The position numbers were made by a program, and so were the translations under genes. Under the pieces are notes generated by a model. It searched no databases and was not told where the DNA came from. It saw only the letters and a list, made by a program, of their open reading frames with translations. This document shows, in pieces, positions 10,852 to 23,550 of a DNA stretch of 64,000 nt; the first letter of the stretch is position 1, and each line of letters opens with the position of its first letter. Origin of the DNA: Tachypleus tridentatus (lineage: Eukaryota > Arthropoda > Merostomata > Xiphosura > Limulidae); contig NW_027467782.1 of assembly GCF_004210375.1 (NCBI RefSeq), forward strand, positions 26,453,276 to 26,517,275, read 5' to 3'.

Positions 10852-13800
10852 TTCAAAGAGTGAAAATGTTTATACTGTCTTCTAGTCTTGAAACTCCCAC
10901 CTACTTTACGTTTCAATGTGATTCAGCTGCGTTGTAGCATGTAAATGTCCAAGAACAACTTATCACTAAAACACACACCACTATCACAGCTGTCTTCCTG
11001 TTTACTGTAGTTCACATTCTTCAGTTCCGTATTAGTCAGAAAAGAAGCATCAGAAGTGTGAGGAGAGTATAGTATCTGTCAGAAATATGTTTTCACTGTA
11101 AGAAAATATTAACATTGATTCGATATCTTACTGAAACTAACGTAACAACAGGAATGTCACTGGGGATCTCACATTGATTTGGTTTAGGAACCCAGACAAG
11201 CAGTCCTCGGAAAATGTCTAAAGAATTTGGTTGGAATGTTATTTTTGTAAGAGGAATAAGCTAGTGAGAAAACACACTAACCAGGTATATTATTCTTCCA
11301 TCTTGAAAGTCAAGGTCACTAAATTGTATGTAAAAATGAGTATGACATTCTTAACTGTAGATATGCTGTCTGGTTTATCTTATTTACCAATACATCTAGA
11401 CTGGTCCATCTCTTTTTCTGTACCAGATCTCCCAGGAATAAACCAGCTGGAGAAAGTATGATGAGGGTTCTTTAGTCAACTATTATTAACTAATTCCCTC
11501 ACAAAATAATCAGTAGGATTTTGTAGATTATGGAATACTCAGCCAGTTATAATTTTCTCTGATATGGAAAAAAGGATATAGGAATGGAAAGTACATGTGC
11601 AGCTGGTCCAAAAGTCACATGTAAAGCAAGAGAGTAGCAAAAGTGGGATGATACATTTGCTTTCTAACAGTTAGAATGGACACCACCTCCCGAATTGTTG
11701 GCTCCTATATAGTTCTGCATTCGAAAGATGCATTTTTAAATGATAGAGATTTACTTTGGTTTTTGACTTATATTTTAAAGCTTATGAACTTACAAGCTGG
11801 TATTACTATTTCTGTCTCTATTGTGATGGAAGAACTACCTCACATAAGTCAAATCTCAACAGTGGCTTGGTAAAGTAGTTACATGTTGATGATGTGACAG
11901 CCTATTTTCATATATTAGTGATTTTCATCATGCAGCCTACAACTGCATTTCCTATGGTTTTAATCTCTTTCATCTCCCATTTTCAATGAGAAATTTAGCT
12001 TGTTTATTTATTTCCATCTTCTACAAAAGGCTTTGTCAACTTTGTTTCCTCTTGAGGACAGTATTCAGCCATCTTCTCATTATGTGTACATCATTTCACA
12101 GCTATGTTCCATTCTGTATCTTCTCTCATTATGTGGACATCATTTCTCAGCTATGTTCCATTCTGTATCTTCTCTCGTTACGTGGACATCATTTCACAGC
12201 TATGTTCCATTCTTTATCTTTACTTTTATCTCATGACACTTCTTGATTCATTTTTCATCACCAGTAATTTTTTGTTTAAATTTTTTTCTGTTTATTATGG
12301 TATTGTTTATTAAACCCTAAACTGATGTTGGAAACTTTGAAATGCAAGAGTTTATGATAATTGTCTGAGAAAATCAATGTCTAATAAGTTGTTCTGTAGC
12401 TGTAGGTATGATTTTTCATCATATCTATATAATTTTAATGTGTGGAAATAGGCAGGTATGTGGATAACTTGGTATAATTCTGAATAAATTAATTTACCAT
12501 CTGAGCTGAAGGATGTGGTATGAAGATCCAAAAAGAGAGGCTTTTCTTTCTACGATAGATGGTAAATGTATACAGACGTTGAGTATTCAACTGATACAAA
12601 GAATCTTGTGGAATAGATAGGGATTGATAGAGAATTTCAGTGAACCTACAGAAATCTTCCATTAATTCAATCATACTCAGTAACATGTATGAAAGTAAGT
12701 TTGAGTCAAAGGTATAGGGACTTCCATCATAGACATGACTTTCAAAATAGAAATAACTTCACTATAAGACAGATCAGAAGTGGATCAACCTAAAATAAAA
12801 GGAAGAAAATTCAGCCTCGTTGAGAAATGTTTTGAAAATTCTCCTCAGTGAAAAGGGTATTAAAATTCATATGAACTTCAAGATTCATTTTCATCTGGAG
12901 TGAATTTTGAAACTTTAGTTAATTAACAACTATATAATAAAGGAAACACTAACAAACAACATGCAAAACATAAAAGAACAAAAAAGGAAGATTTTAACAC
13001 ATTATCAAATAAATGTCCATCTCCTGCTGGTCAGTCACCACAGATCTGATTTTGGAAAGTTAACATTTTCTTACATAAAATTTTTTTTCAATTAGATACT
13101 TAGCATTTCAGAGAAAGATTCTATCTTCTGTTAGCATCTTCCTTAAGTATTTGCATGACACTAGCTTTCAGGCAACTCCCACCTAAACTTTCGTAAGTTC
13201 TCATGAATTATATTATTGGATAATGATGTTACTGTGCAGTAAAGGCCCTCTCTACAAATAGGAGAGTGATGTGAATTCCATGTTTGCTAGCTCCATCTGT
13301 ACTCATGAATCTTCATTACTGATGAGAAAAGAAGTTGTAAGTATCCAAAACAAAGCATACACATCAGGAAACTTGTGAGTGAAGTGGCTATTTAACAGGT
13401 GAAAGAGGGTACAGATGGTTTACTATGAGGTACATTGCTCTTAATACATTATAATCTATAATGCAAATTCACTGGATAAATGTTTATGAGGTCGAGTGTT
13501 TAAAAATAAAAGAGTTAAAGATCTGGTACTTACTCTATTATTGATATGTAAAACCACCATGAAATTGTCAGAATGGATAATAATCAAACCATCTACTAGC
13601 ATTGGTAAGAAATGCAAACATCTCCGTTTGATAGAATAAAGGTTGAGCACACTGATGTGGAGGAATTGCTTATGCAGGTCCAGATGTCTGAGGTGAGATA
13701 GCTATTCAGAGATGTACCACAACCAGAAAGATAAGCATCTGTGAAGAGGTGTAGGTCTGGTTTGAATCAATTGTGATTTATGACATTAAAACTACTTCAT

Positions 13801-13952
13801 AAGCAGCTGAAGCCTCAAATATTGATCAACATAAGGAATAGAACCCTGGATTTTAGTGTTATAAGTCCATAAACTTAAAATTGATCCATCGATAACCCAA
13901 CAGTACAAAAAACTAAAATAAATAGTTTTCGTCTAAATTTTCACTCTTTGAA
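10852..13952 (-). mobile_element. DIRS-like retroelement fossil
   Basis: The outer bases form a perfect 16-bp inverted repeat (TTCAAAGAGTGAAAAT at 10852 and its complement ending at 13952). On the minus strand about 13800-13456 reads LFTDAYLSGCG, FLHISVLNLYSIK and SDNFMVVLHINNRVSTRSL, the RNase H block order of DIRS-type tyrosine-recombinase retroelements. No reverse transcriptase is recognisable, and the rest is eroded. The element is broken with many breaks and is old. A DIRS-terminus-like stretch near 13190-13340 suggests internal rearrangement. Confidence 0.6.
12073..12222. repeat. 49-bp unit repeated three times
   Basis: CATTATGTGGACATCATTTC followed by CAGCTATGTTCCATTCTGTA recurs three times with a 49-base period (starts near 12078, 12127 and 12176). 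Because 49 is not a multiple of three, the same peptide pattern appears in all three forward frames. It lies inside the DIRS-like fossil. Confidence 0.85.
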
Positions 13953-14180
13953 ATTAAACACTCACTATTCTCTAGTACTCTTCTTACAGTAGTTTTAGAT
14001 TTGGTTTTTATTGATATAAAAATGGCTTCACTTTCTGTGTACATGTGTGTTTATTTTTTATTTCTCAGGTTTTTAAAGATTGTTTACCTTGTGGAACCAC
14101 AACATGAATTATGCCTGCTGTTTAAAGTATTAAAAATTGAATGTTATTAGAATGATGACATATTGTAACTTTCCAAATCA

Positions 14181-14314
14181 CTGAATAAAATTCACAGCAC
14201 TATGTGTTCGGACTTACATTGCTAGAAACAGGATTGAATACCCATGGTAGGAAGAGCAAACATATCTCATTGTTTAGTTTTGTGCCTAACTTTAAACAAA
14301 CTGAATAAAATTCA
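14181..14314 (+). repeat. Short-family SINE with target-site duplication
   Basis: The SINE body (CAGCACTATGTGTTCGGACTT, GGATTGAATACCCATGGT, TTTAAACAAA tail) is flanked by the 14-bp direct repeat CTGAATAAAATTCA at 14181-14194 and 14301-14314. That is a clean mark of target-primed insertion. Confidence 0.75.
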
Positions 14315-15548
14315 ACTAAAAGGTTTTTATGAATAACTCCTTCAACAATAGATACATTTATAAAACAACACAGAGATATGGGACTGATAACAGTTTATTA
14401 TATCTATAAAATTATCAGGCAAAAACCATTAATAATTACATTAAAAACAAAATAAGTACTAACACAGCAGATATATATCAAAATGTATTTTAAAAAATTA
14501 TTGGTTTATATAACCGTGCATAAACATTATAAAGTTTATAGCCATTATTTCTTTTTATAATTGTACATAAACATTATAAAGTTTATGGCCATTATAACTT
14601 ATGATGTACTCTTAAGACCCCTGGTAATTAAGTAGGGGTACATTGACAGCTGTACATAGTATGTACGTCATCTCCTATTAAATTATGGTCGATGTAATAA
14701 CTATTTCGAAATTAGCCCACAAACTATCTCTACATGGTTAACTTATTTGTAAAGATATGTCATTTGTTGTGATGAGAATACACCTCACTGAGTGTGTAAC
14801 CATCCATAACTGATACATCATTCAGTTTACCACATAAAGTCTGGCTCTAACCGTCTGTACATTGACACATTATCCAGTTTCCGCTATGTCTGGTAAACGG
14901 ATGGCATTGTTAAGACTGGTTCTCTGGTAATAGTTTTAGTTGTGGGTGATCTAAATTGGCAGATACTGGTCATCTATTTGTGTTTTGAATGAAGCTGTCC
15001 AGATGTGTAATATTGGTTTGGATATAGTCCTACATTCATGCTAATGGTACATGTCACCAACTTGTATTAACCTGCTCTGATTGGCCAGTTTTCATTCATC
15101 TGATGGTTTTCAAGTGGTAAAGCATCAATATTTCTTTACTGAGGTCTGGACATTGTTCACAAACAATTTGAAATACTTTAAATGCTGTGATTGACTTTAA
15201 AAGAGGCAAGTGAGAGAAGCTTATGCAAATCTAGTGGATATAGTGTGAGCTTAGATAATCAATTTCAGTTCATAAGTCCAATCATCACATATCTGATTTG
15301 GATAACAATAAACGTTCATTAAAACATTAGTTTTGTTACCATGACTGGCTGGCATGTTAGTTTTGTTACCATGTTAAAATTACCTGTTGGTAATGAAATA
15401 AGCAACATGTGAATAAAATATTTGTGATATTTTATATTGTCAGATGTGTGTTTTGGATTATTTGGTAAAGATGGTAAAGCCATATCATTCTACATAATGA
15501 TATAAACAAAGTTATTTCTATTTCGTTAGATCACTGTGTTACCGAGAT
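14315..15548. other. Non-coding; two small local duplications
   Basis: CATAAACATTATAAAGTTTA occurs twice (near 14518 and 14567), and TGTTAGTTTTGTTACCATG occurs twice near 15325-15375. Nothing else was recognised. Confidence 0.45.
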
Positions 15549-16340
15549 CAGCAGTGTAAGTACTGGATCTGATCAAACTTGTCATCAGTGTGAGTACTTG
15601 AGATCTCACCAAACTTGTCATTAGTGTAAGTACTGGAGCTGATCAAACTTGTCATTAGTGTAAGTACTGAATCTGATCAAACTTGTTATCAGTGTAAGTA
15701 CTGAATCTGATCAAACGTGCCATCAGTGTAAGTACTAGATCTGATCAAACTTGTCATTATTGTAAGTACTGGAGCTGATCAAACTTGTCATCAGCATAAG
15801 TACTGGATCTGATAAAACTTGTCATCAGCATAAGTACTGGATCTGATCAAACTTGTCATCAGCATAAGTACTGGATCTGATAAAACTTGTCATCAGCGTA
15901 AGTACTGGATCTGATCAAAATTGTCATCAGTGTAAGTACTGGATCTGATCAAACTTGTCATCAGTGTAAGTACTGAATCTGATCCAACTTGTTTTCAGTA
16001 TAAGTACTGGATCTGATCAAACTTGTCATCAGTGTAAGTACTGAATCTGATCCAACTTGTTTTCAGTATAAATACTGGATCTGATCAAACTTGTCATCAG
16101 TGTAAGTACTGAATCTGATCCAACTTGTTTTCAGTATAAGTACTGGATCTTATCAAACTTGTCATCAGTTTAAGTACTGAATCTGATCAAACTTGTCATC
16201 AGTGTAAGTACTGGATCTGATCAAACTTGTCAACAGTGTAAGTACTGGATCTTAAACAAACTTGTCATCAGTGTAAGTACTGAATCTGATCAAACTTGTC
16301 AACAGTGTAAGTACTGGATCTTAAACAAAATTGTCAGAAG
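15549..16340. repeat. 34-bp minisatellite, about 23 units
   Basis: The unit GTAAGTACTGGATCTGATCA followed by AACTTGTCATCAGT repeats head to tail with small changes. Variants such as GAATCTGATCC or GGATCTTAAAC recur in blocks, so higher-order amplification has happened. The array ends directly against the LINE at about 16341. No palindromic spacer structure is present, so it is not CRISPR-like. Confidence 0.92.
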
Positions 16341-17900
16341 TGTATTAAACCTGATCCTGAACTCCATATCAGTGAAGTTGTGCTGTCTGTGGTCCCTGAG
16401 ACAAGGTTCTTGGAACTTATCTTTCCCTGTATGCTGACCTTTACACCACACTTCAAGCAGCTATGGGTAAAATGTATAAGAGCACTGAACATCCTCTGTG
16501 TCCTCTCTTCCATCACTTGGGCAGCAGATCGACGTTCTATGCTAAAGATATGTAGTGCTCTTATTAGATCGCAACTTGACTGTGGATTACTGATCTATAA
16601 CTCTGCATGACCTTTGGCTTTAAAGATGCTAGATCCTATTCATCATTAAGGTCTTTGGCTCTGCACTGGGGCTTTCAGCACTTTCCCAGTTCAGAGCTTA
16701 TACATAGAGTTTCATGAACCTTTTTTGCACCTCCATTGTTTGCAACTGTCTTTACTATATGCTTTGATACTTTGTTCCTTACCAAAGCATCTCATCAGGG
16801 GTTTTGTTTTCCTTCCTCGTTGGGCCATGCTTTTCCAGACCAGATGGTCTGCCATTGCTCCTTTTGGCATTTATATCAGGTGCAGTTAGATGAATTGGGT
16901 CTGTCCTCAATAAACATTGCTGTATCCACTGGTTAGCCCATCCTACCATGGCTTCTTACAGTTCCCAATTGTGACCTATCTTTAAATCATCTGAGAAAAG
17001 TAGACACTCCTGATTGGAAATATTGTCTGCAATTTGCTGAACATCTTTCGAACCATCCTTCCATTCCTATTTATATAGATGGTTCGAAATCAGGTGACTG
17101 TGTTGGCTCTGCCATGGATTGTTGTGGTTCGGTGGTTGCACACAGAATTCCCACTACAGCTTCTGTGTTTACTGCTGAACTGTATGCTATTTCCCTTGCC
17201 CTGGATCACATAGAAGTTAAGCAGTAGTCAAACTGCACTATTTATACTGACTCGCATAGTTCTCTACTGGACCTGGAATTGCTTCAAGTTAATTCACACC
17301 CTGTTCTTGCTGATATTCAAAACCACTGGCCCATTTATTTTAACATCTACTTCTATCCAGTTTTTCTGGATACCAGGCCACTTTGGTATTCATGGGAATG
17401 AGCTTGCTGACACTGCAGCTGAGTCTATCTGCTCTGGCTCTATCACCACTGTACCTGTCCCATACATAGACTATGGTCCTGTATCAAGACTCATCTCTGT
17501 GCCAGCTGGCAGTTGACTTGAGTTAGCAACACGAAAACAAGCTTTTCCAAATAAAACATTATATTGGACTTTAGTCGTCTTGCTTCCGTCAGGATTGAGA
17601 GAGTAAGTTGTTCTAACTAGACTACGCATTGGTCACAGTTTTTAACTCATCATTTGCTTTTATCTGGAACTGATGCACCAGTGTGTAGTTTGTGTAACAC
17701 TCAAATTACAATAAGCCACATTTTACTTTCTTGTCATTGTTATGACTGTCAACAACGGCACCATTTTAAACATGTTCTGTCCCAAGGTTTGTCCATAATG
17801 TTAGACAGTGATGGTGACACTGTCCACCTTGGTAATGTTTTTAGTTCTAAAGGCCATTAATATTTTTAATTTCTACATTACACCTTTTTAATGTGGTTCC
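16341..17900 (+). mobile_element. LINE (Jockey/I-type) with RT C-terminus and RNase H
   Basis: The start reads the C-terminal RT region (HFKQLWVKCIRALNIL, SALIRSQLDCGLLIYNSA). About 17070-17500 reads an RNase H domain: YIDGSKSGDCVGSA, FTAELYAISLALDHIE, YTDSHSSLLDL and WIPGHFGIHGNELADTAA, including the D-E-D-D catalytic residues. The last part (CSLCNTQITISHILLSC) is the Cys-rich tail seen after RNase H in these LINEs. In-frame stops (after ALDHIEVKQ, after PVPAGS) and several frameshifts show it is dead. It is 5'-truncated at the minisatellite. Confidence 0.85.
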
Positions 17901-18585
17901 CTTTTAAAAATCATCTAGTTCAATTTGAAATTAGAAACTGGCCTAACATGAAATAACTCGAAGCTAGGACTGGAAAGGCCAACTTCAGGTGACTAACGCT
18001 GCTGTTCGAACTACCCATTAGTCATCCTGGCAAGGTATTATTATATCAGGTGACTGATGGTGGTTTTTGTACTTACCTGTTAGTCTTCCTGGTGAGTTAT
18101 CATTATTACAGTTACACTACAGAAAGTCCTTTATAACTTAAATTTCTGTAATTTTTTCTTGACTTTGTAGACTAGATGTAAACATTGGTTTTATGCTGTT
18201 TATGTTGTTTTTTTAACTTTGTTTTTTTTTACTTTAATTTTCTTTTATGAATTTTACTAAATTTACTTTTAACTTTTTACCAGTTGTTTGGTGCAGATAG
18301 CCTAGCTGCTTTGTGTCATAAAACATTTAATCAAGCAACAACCAATCAATAATGTAACAGTTTACTTTCTGTGACATCATGCATCTTTTGATCTCCACAA
18401 AAATGAGAAATTCATGAATTTAATTTAGAGAAGAAAATTGCTGTGATTTGTAACAAATGGAATAAAAAAGACAACAAATTCAACACTATTTATTGTATCA
18501 AGGGAAACTAAAGGATATTTTAAATGAGAAAGTTAAACTGTTGTACACATTTTCAGTATTTTCAGTAAGTATAAACATTGGTAAG
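17901..18585. other. Probable LINE 3' untranslated remnant, then plain sequence
   Basis: Two similar stretches (CAGGTGACTAACGCTGCTGT and CAGGTGACTGATGGTGGTTT, each followed by a ...TTAGTC-TCCTGG run) form a local repeat typical of a LINE 3' end. After about 18120 nothing is recognised. Confidence 0.45.
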
Positions 18586-18665
18586 ACTTCAAGAACCAAG
18601 TTTTGGCTTTCTTAAAAGACAGACTGCTCTTTTTCAGATTCAATTGAAGGCTTTATCATAAGCAT
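18586..18665 (-). other. Penelope-like terminal motif, minus strand
   Basis: The reverse complement reads TCTGAAAAAGAGCAG, then GCCAAAACTTGGTTCTTG. The spacing matches the CTGATGA...AAAC core motif at 60-178 and the CTGAAGA...GAAAC motif at 40960-41010. It is a degenerate terminal fragment. Confidence 0.35.
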
Positions 18666-18969
18666 AAAATCTGCTTATCACAAGAAAATTCAGAAAAGGG
18701 TACCAGGACATAGAAATGTCTTTGTTTCTTGTGACAACTTCAAAGTATCCTCACAAACACAAGGTCAAGTAGAATGCAATTAAACTATCCCACAAATAGT
18801 ACGTTGTCTTCTTGAAATATTGAGTCACAAAGAAGTAACACCTCAGGTTTGATGTTTCATGTGACAGCTACCAGGTTTAATCAGAATTTAAAAAATTAAA
18901 GATTGTTGTAAATAGTAAATACTATGGGAAAGAAAGATATGTAGTATTTGTATACTTAATCATTCACAT

Positions 18970-19310
18970 GTAAAATATAAGATAATGAGTTCTTTAAGAA
19001 AGCAAGTTTTTATATCCTCAGTTTCAGAAAATGTGGGAAGACTAGGACATTTCTTAAAATTCTGTTTATAAAATACAGATTTGTAAATCCTTTTTTCCTT
19101 GTTATTATAATAACAACAGGAAAACAGAGAAATATAATATTATGTAGAATATAAGATGAGTTCTTTAAGAAAGCAAGTTTTTATATCCTCAGTTATAGAA
19201 AATGTGGGAAGATCAGAACATTTCTTAAAATTCTGTTTATAAAATACAGATTTGTAAATCCTTTTTGCTTGTTAGTATAATAACAATAGGTAAACTGAAA
19301 AGCATCAACT
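18970..19310. repeat. Local tandem duplication of about 171 bp
   Basis: GAGTTCTTTAAGAAAGCAAG recurs at about 18987 and 19158, and the following TTTATATCCTCAGTT to TTTGTAAATCC stretch repeats with it. The right-hand copy of the 5.6-kb duplication begins (as visible here) inside the second unit at 19251. Confidence 0.85.
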
Positions 19311-19428
19311 CAGATTGTGATGTTTACAATATAATGTGTACATAAATACTCCAGAGCTGATGAAGTGCTGTTGCCCAAAACATGGTATTCATGTTTTATC
19401 AATAAAGTTATTTTAAATTGTTGACTCT
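19310..19428 (+). other. Penelope-like terminal motif, right copy
   Basis: Same CTGATGA...AAAAC and 8-bp hairpin as at 60-178, unchanged. Confidence 0.35.
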
Positions 19429-19489
19429 TTCAACATTACTTTATAATCTATTTTGCATTTATTATTTTCTCACCTATACAATTATTTTA

Positions 19490-20745
19490 TTATTAGAACT
19501 AATTGTTCCTTTATCATGTCATTGATGTAAATCAAAAAATTAGCAAAGGTTCTAAACCTGACTCTCACTTGTGATATTAATAGTGTGACTGAATTGTATT
19601 TACAGTAACAATCTTCCATTCAGCTGCTCTTCTATCCAGTTAGGTAATTGTTTTCTGATACCTACAGAGATAATTCTTTTAAATGTTTTATTTAGCACCT
19701 TGTCAAATGCTTTCTGAAGGTTAATATACCAAATCTACACTGTTATCCTCATCTACATAATCAGTAACCCTTTGAAATGACTTTGTAAAGCCTCTATTAT
19801 CAGACTTTCTTAAATTTTTTTTCACAACTGATGCAAGATTAATACACTTATAATCACTGGGAGAATTATTATCTCTCATGAAAAGAGGAGTGAAATATTA
19901 GCTAACTTACAATCCTTTGGTGCCTGCCCACTATTCAAGAACTAACAGAAAATTCTTTTAATAGTAGCAAGCAGCTTATATATCTAATCCTTAACCTCCT
20001 TCAAATTTCTTGGTAAATATCAAGCCCAAGTAGCATTATCGTTCTTTAAACTGCTCAATGTTTTCTAAACAAGCTCAGAATTAATGAAATCATCTTTTTC
20101 AACCTGTTCAAGATTAGGAATACCTTTTAAATATTCATTAATTAAAACTGAAGAAAAACAAATTTAATAACCCAGCCTTCTCATAATCATTAAATATAGG
20201 CCGATCTCTATCAGTCCTAAAGGGTTTTACCTTATCTGAAGACTTTGTTATATTTCTTGAATATACAATGGTTTTCTTTAATTTTATCTCTTATACCCTT
20301 TGTGAACCAACCTGATTTTTTATTTGGAGCTACCCTTTTCTTTCTAAAGGAATATGTTTGTTTAATTATTTTCTCTGTATTTACCCCACAGACAATCCTA
20401 TTCACATACTTTGTTAAGGAATCACCCATAACTACAATCTTCTTAGGTTATCATCCACATCCTTCTCTGTTTCTTTTGTTGACTTTCTCTCTAGTAGTTC
20501 CTTGTACATACAATTCAATGAATAAAATATTTTGTTCAATAGAACAGGCTCGTTACAGTTACCTCCACTGTATAATACTCTTCCTAACTTTGTGAAAATC
20601 ATTGTTAGTTGATGTACCCTTTCTTATAAAAGCTTAAGCCCTTGCTGCCATCTCCCACAGTTTACAAATTTCTTTATTTATAATAGTGATAGGCATAAGC
20701 CTCTTGTGTCTTTCTATTTTTTTTTAATCTTTTGAAATTCTTTTT
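19490..20745 (-). mobile_element. LINE fragment (CR1-like), right copy
   Basis: The same RT linker and RT blocks as at 230-1480. The 65-residue minus-strand frame ending in KKYNKVFR is identical in both copies. Confidence 0.75.
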
Positions 20746-22159
20746 GAAGTGGTTAGCCTTAGCCAGTGGAAAGTTGCTACACAACATTTACCAACCCATT
20801 TACAATGTTTTGGAGGTAAAACATCTGAATTATAAAATTCAAGTTATCGTTGTAGTCATCTTTGAATATCAAAGTTAATGTTAACTGACACTATCGTACA
20901 ACTCACATAAGATTTGCATTAAGAATAAAAGTAGAAAAACTTTAATTTACACACAAAGAGAAACAGTCCTAAAACATTTTTTTCTGTACTTTCAAAAAAG
21001 GTTTACAAAGAAGTATACAAGTGCAAGAACCACAACACACTGCTGAGTATATATTCTTCAACATTAAAAAAAAAGTTAAACTACAGTGATACAAACTAAC
21101 AGCTTTCAGAGAAGAAGGAAAAACAGTTTTGGTTACTCTCCCAAAACATTTTTGTGTATACATGTATTATGATTGTTTCTCTTGTGTGAACATTTAAATT
21201 TTGTAAGCTTGATTAGCTTATAATTAGTATGATTCATTTATTTTTTGTTTTTTATTACTTTACCTAAAATAGCATAATTCTATGTATATTATGTAATTTC
21301 AATGACCAAGCTTGATTGCCTTGTAAAAGAACTTGTACCTTTAATACATCCCCATGTTATTTTCTAAAGTTTACCACAGAAAAGATATTTTCATGGTTTA
21401 CAAAAAAACCAATGGAAAATTTCTTTAAAAATTACTTTAAACATTGGTTTTGTTGTTTATTTAGCATTGTAGAAAATTTACTTCCAAGTATGGGCTAAAT
21501 ATACTTTTCTTTCTTCTTTGTGGATAAAAGTTAGTCAACTAATCTGAGTATAATGTTTATGAGTTTTAGACATACACCTTAAATTACTGTCTTGCAAATC
21601 ATTTTTTACTGTTTGTGTTTATATGTGATGTTCATTACAGTATCAGAACTTTGTTTACATTTTTCTTAAGACTTTGATTATTACTTCAGATAAGATAAAA
21701 TTTAAACTTTGATTATTACTCCACATAAGATAAAAATTAAAACCTATTAACTGTAAGAATAATGCTTTTCATCACCACACATACATAAGTAGAAAATGAA
21801 CACAGCCATTTTCTTGTACAGTTCAAATCCTTTGCTGTACAAAAATATATTTTATACAAATTGAGAGTTAAGTATGGTGAGCAGTTAGTTTTAGTTGATA
21901 AGTTCTGTATAACAGAGGACTCCATTTTAAAATACATGTTTGCATACCTATACAACCTTCATGCAGTTGTTTACTTGCTTGTCACAAAAAGAAAAAAAAT
22001 GTTACAGATTAGTTAGAAAACATTAAAATATTTTCTAAACTTTTACAAATGTGTTTTTAGGCTTTGTAGAGTAGATAAGATGCAACCATCCAGTATGTTG
22101 CACAAAAATATCTATTTCTCTATAGAGTAAAATTTGTATACATGTCTTTTTTGTTTCAG
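20746..22159. other. Probable intron, nothing recognised
   Basis: Counterpart of 1490-2898, ending in the same TTTGTTTCAG acceptor. Confidence 0.45.
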
Positions 22160-22437
22160 GAAAATCACATGTTTATTACAAAATTGGTTGCAGTTGGACA
22201 GCAGATCAAACTTGAACCAACTCACCATGATTTTGAAACATTTATGCTGGATATCTTGGATTCTTTGCTTCATTCTGTCAGAATAATTTCTCGAGTTGAA
22301 AATCATCTGAATACAGTATGTTTTGGCTCTCAAGTATTATCAAGACACAGATATTAACTGTTCTCAAAGAACAATTCCAGCATCTTCAGAAATACATGAA
22401 CAACTTTAATAAGTATCTTGACATTTTAGATGGTGAG
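22160..22437 (+). pseudogene. Dynein tail exon, right copy
   Basis: Identical in reading to 2899-3176, including the same internal frame change. The acceptor is TTTGTTTCAG and the donor GAG|GTATGT. This copy is colinear with the downstream dynein exons. Confidence 0.6.
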
Positions 22438-23267
22438 GTATGTTTTCAAGTTATTAAAGTAGGAAATTTATTTGCATCATTTGATCAGTGATCATGTTAA
22501 AATATAAAGAATTAACAGTTTTTTTCTATTATATTTAATCATTTTATATTTGATTATGATGGCTAACTATGGGATAATAGAAAAACTGCTTATGTTTGTG
22601 CTGCCTAACATGTTGCTTCTAGTGGTGGAGCCAAGTACAAAATTCAGTATGGACCCACAGCAATATTGTGCACAGGATGTACACTGTCCTTTTGAGACAA
22701 ATTACAGATTAAAAAACAAAAACTCTACATATGACTTATTTAGACATGGGAATAATCATGCAGTCTCTAACTGAGTAGGCTTGAGTAATGTGCAGAATGG
22801 TTACAGTCATGCCAAAGCCATCCCATGCTTATGATATTCAAATATCTGATATATCTACTCAGCACACGGTGAGAAGACACAGTAGTCCTTGGAAAGTAAC
22901 ATACAGTGATTAGATCCAAATGCAAGCCCACCAATATCACTCCTAGGAGGGCGCTAAGAGTACTTTCAGAGTTAAATAGATATCAGTAAAATAGTAGGTA
23001 AAATACATAGTGGCCAAGGGGGGATAACATAGAGAACTAAGTTTATGTGCTGATCCATCAAGACTTTCTGTAGAGGCCCTGAAGGTGCATGTCAAGTGTA
23101 GGTGAGAAGTGTATATGCACAAACAACATTTCTGCTTGATATATATATGTATGATAGATGTAGTAAACATTTAAGAGCATTTGTAAAATGGATAAGTTAT
23201 TCTAAATATATTTATAATTACAAAAACAAACCTCAGCAAAACTGACTGAATTCTAACTTTTTAGCAG
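22438..23267. other. Probable intron, nothing recognised
   Basis: Counterpart of 3177-4004 in the left copy. Confidence 0.4.
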
Positions 23268-23550
23268 TTCCCAAACCCAGTGGGTCAGCAGTAACTTTAT
23301 GGATTTAAATCTCTAAATTCATGAGTTCAATTCACTACAGTGGACAGAAAACACAGTCCAATGTGTAGGATTTTACTAAAACAACAATAAATTTTTTACT
23401 ACATTTCTTCATTAAAGCTTTTCTCCCCCCGCTAGTACAGCGGTATGTCTCCAGATTTACAAAGCTAAAATCAGGGGGTTCGATTCCTCTCAGTGGGCTC
23501 ATCAGATAGCCCAATGTGACTTTGCTGTATAAAAACACACACACACAAAC
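23268..23550 (+). repeat. Two short-family SINE remnants, right copy
   Basis: The degraded unit at 23268-23387 and the better one at 23424-23550 (CCCCGCTAGTACAGCGGTA head, GGGTTCGATTCCTC B-box-like run, CA tail) duplicate those at 4005 and 4161. Confidence 0.65.

Noticed and set aside
11986-12313. Three overlapping frames with SQLCSILYLL-like repeats
   Set aside because: Produced by the 49-bp repeat whose length shifts the frame.
15549-16340. CRISPR-like regular array
   Set aside because: Direct head-to-tail minisatellite without spacers, in an animal genome.
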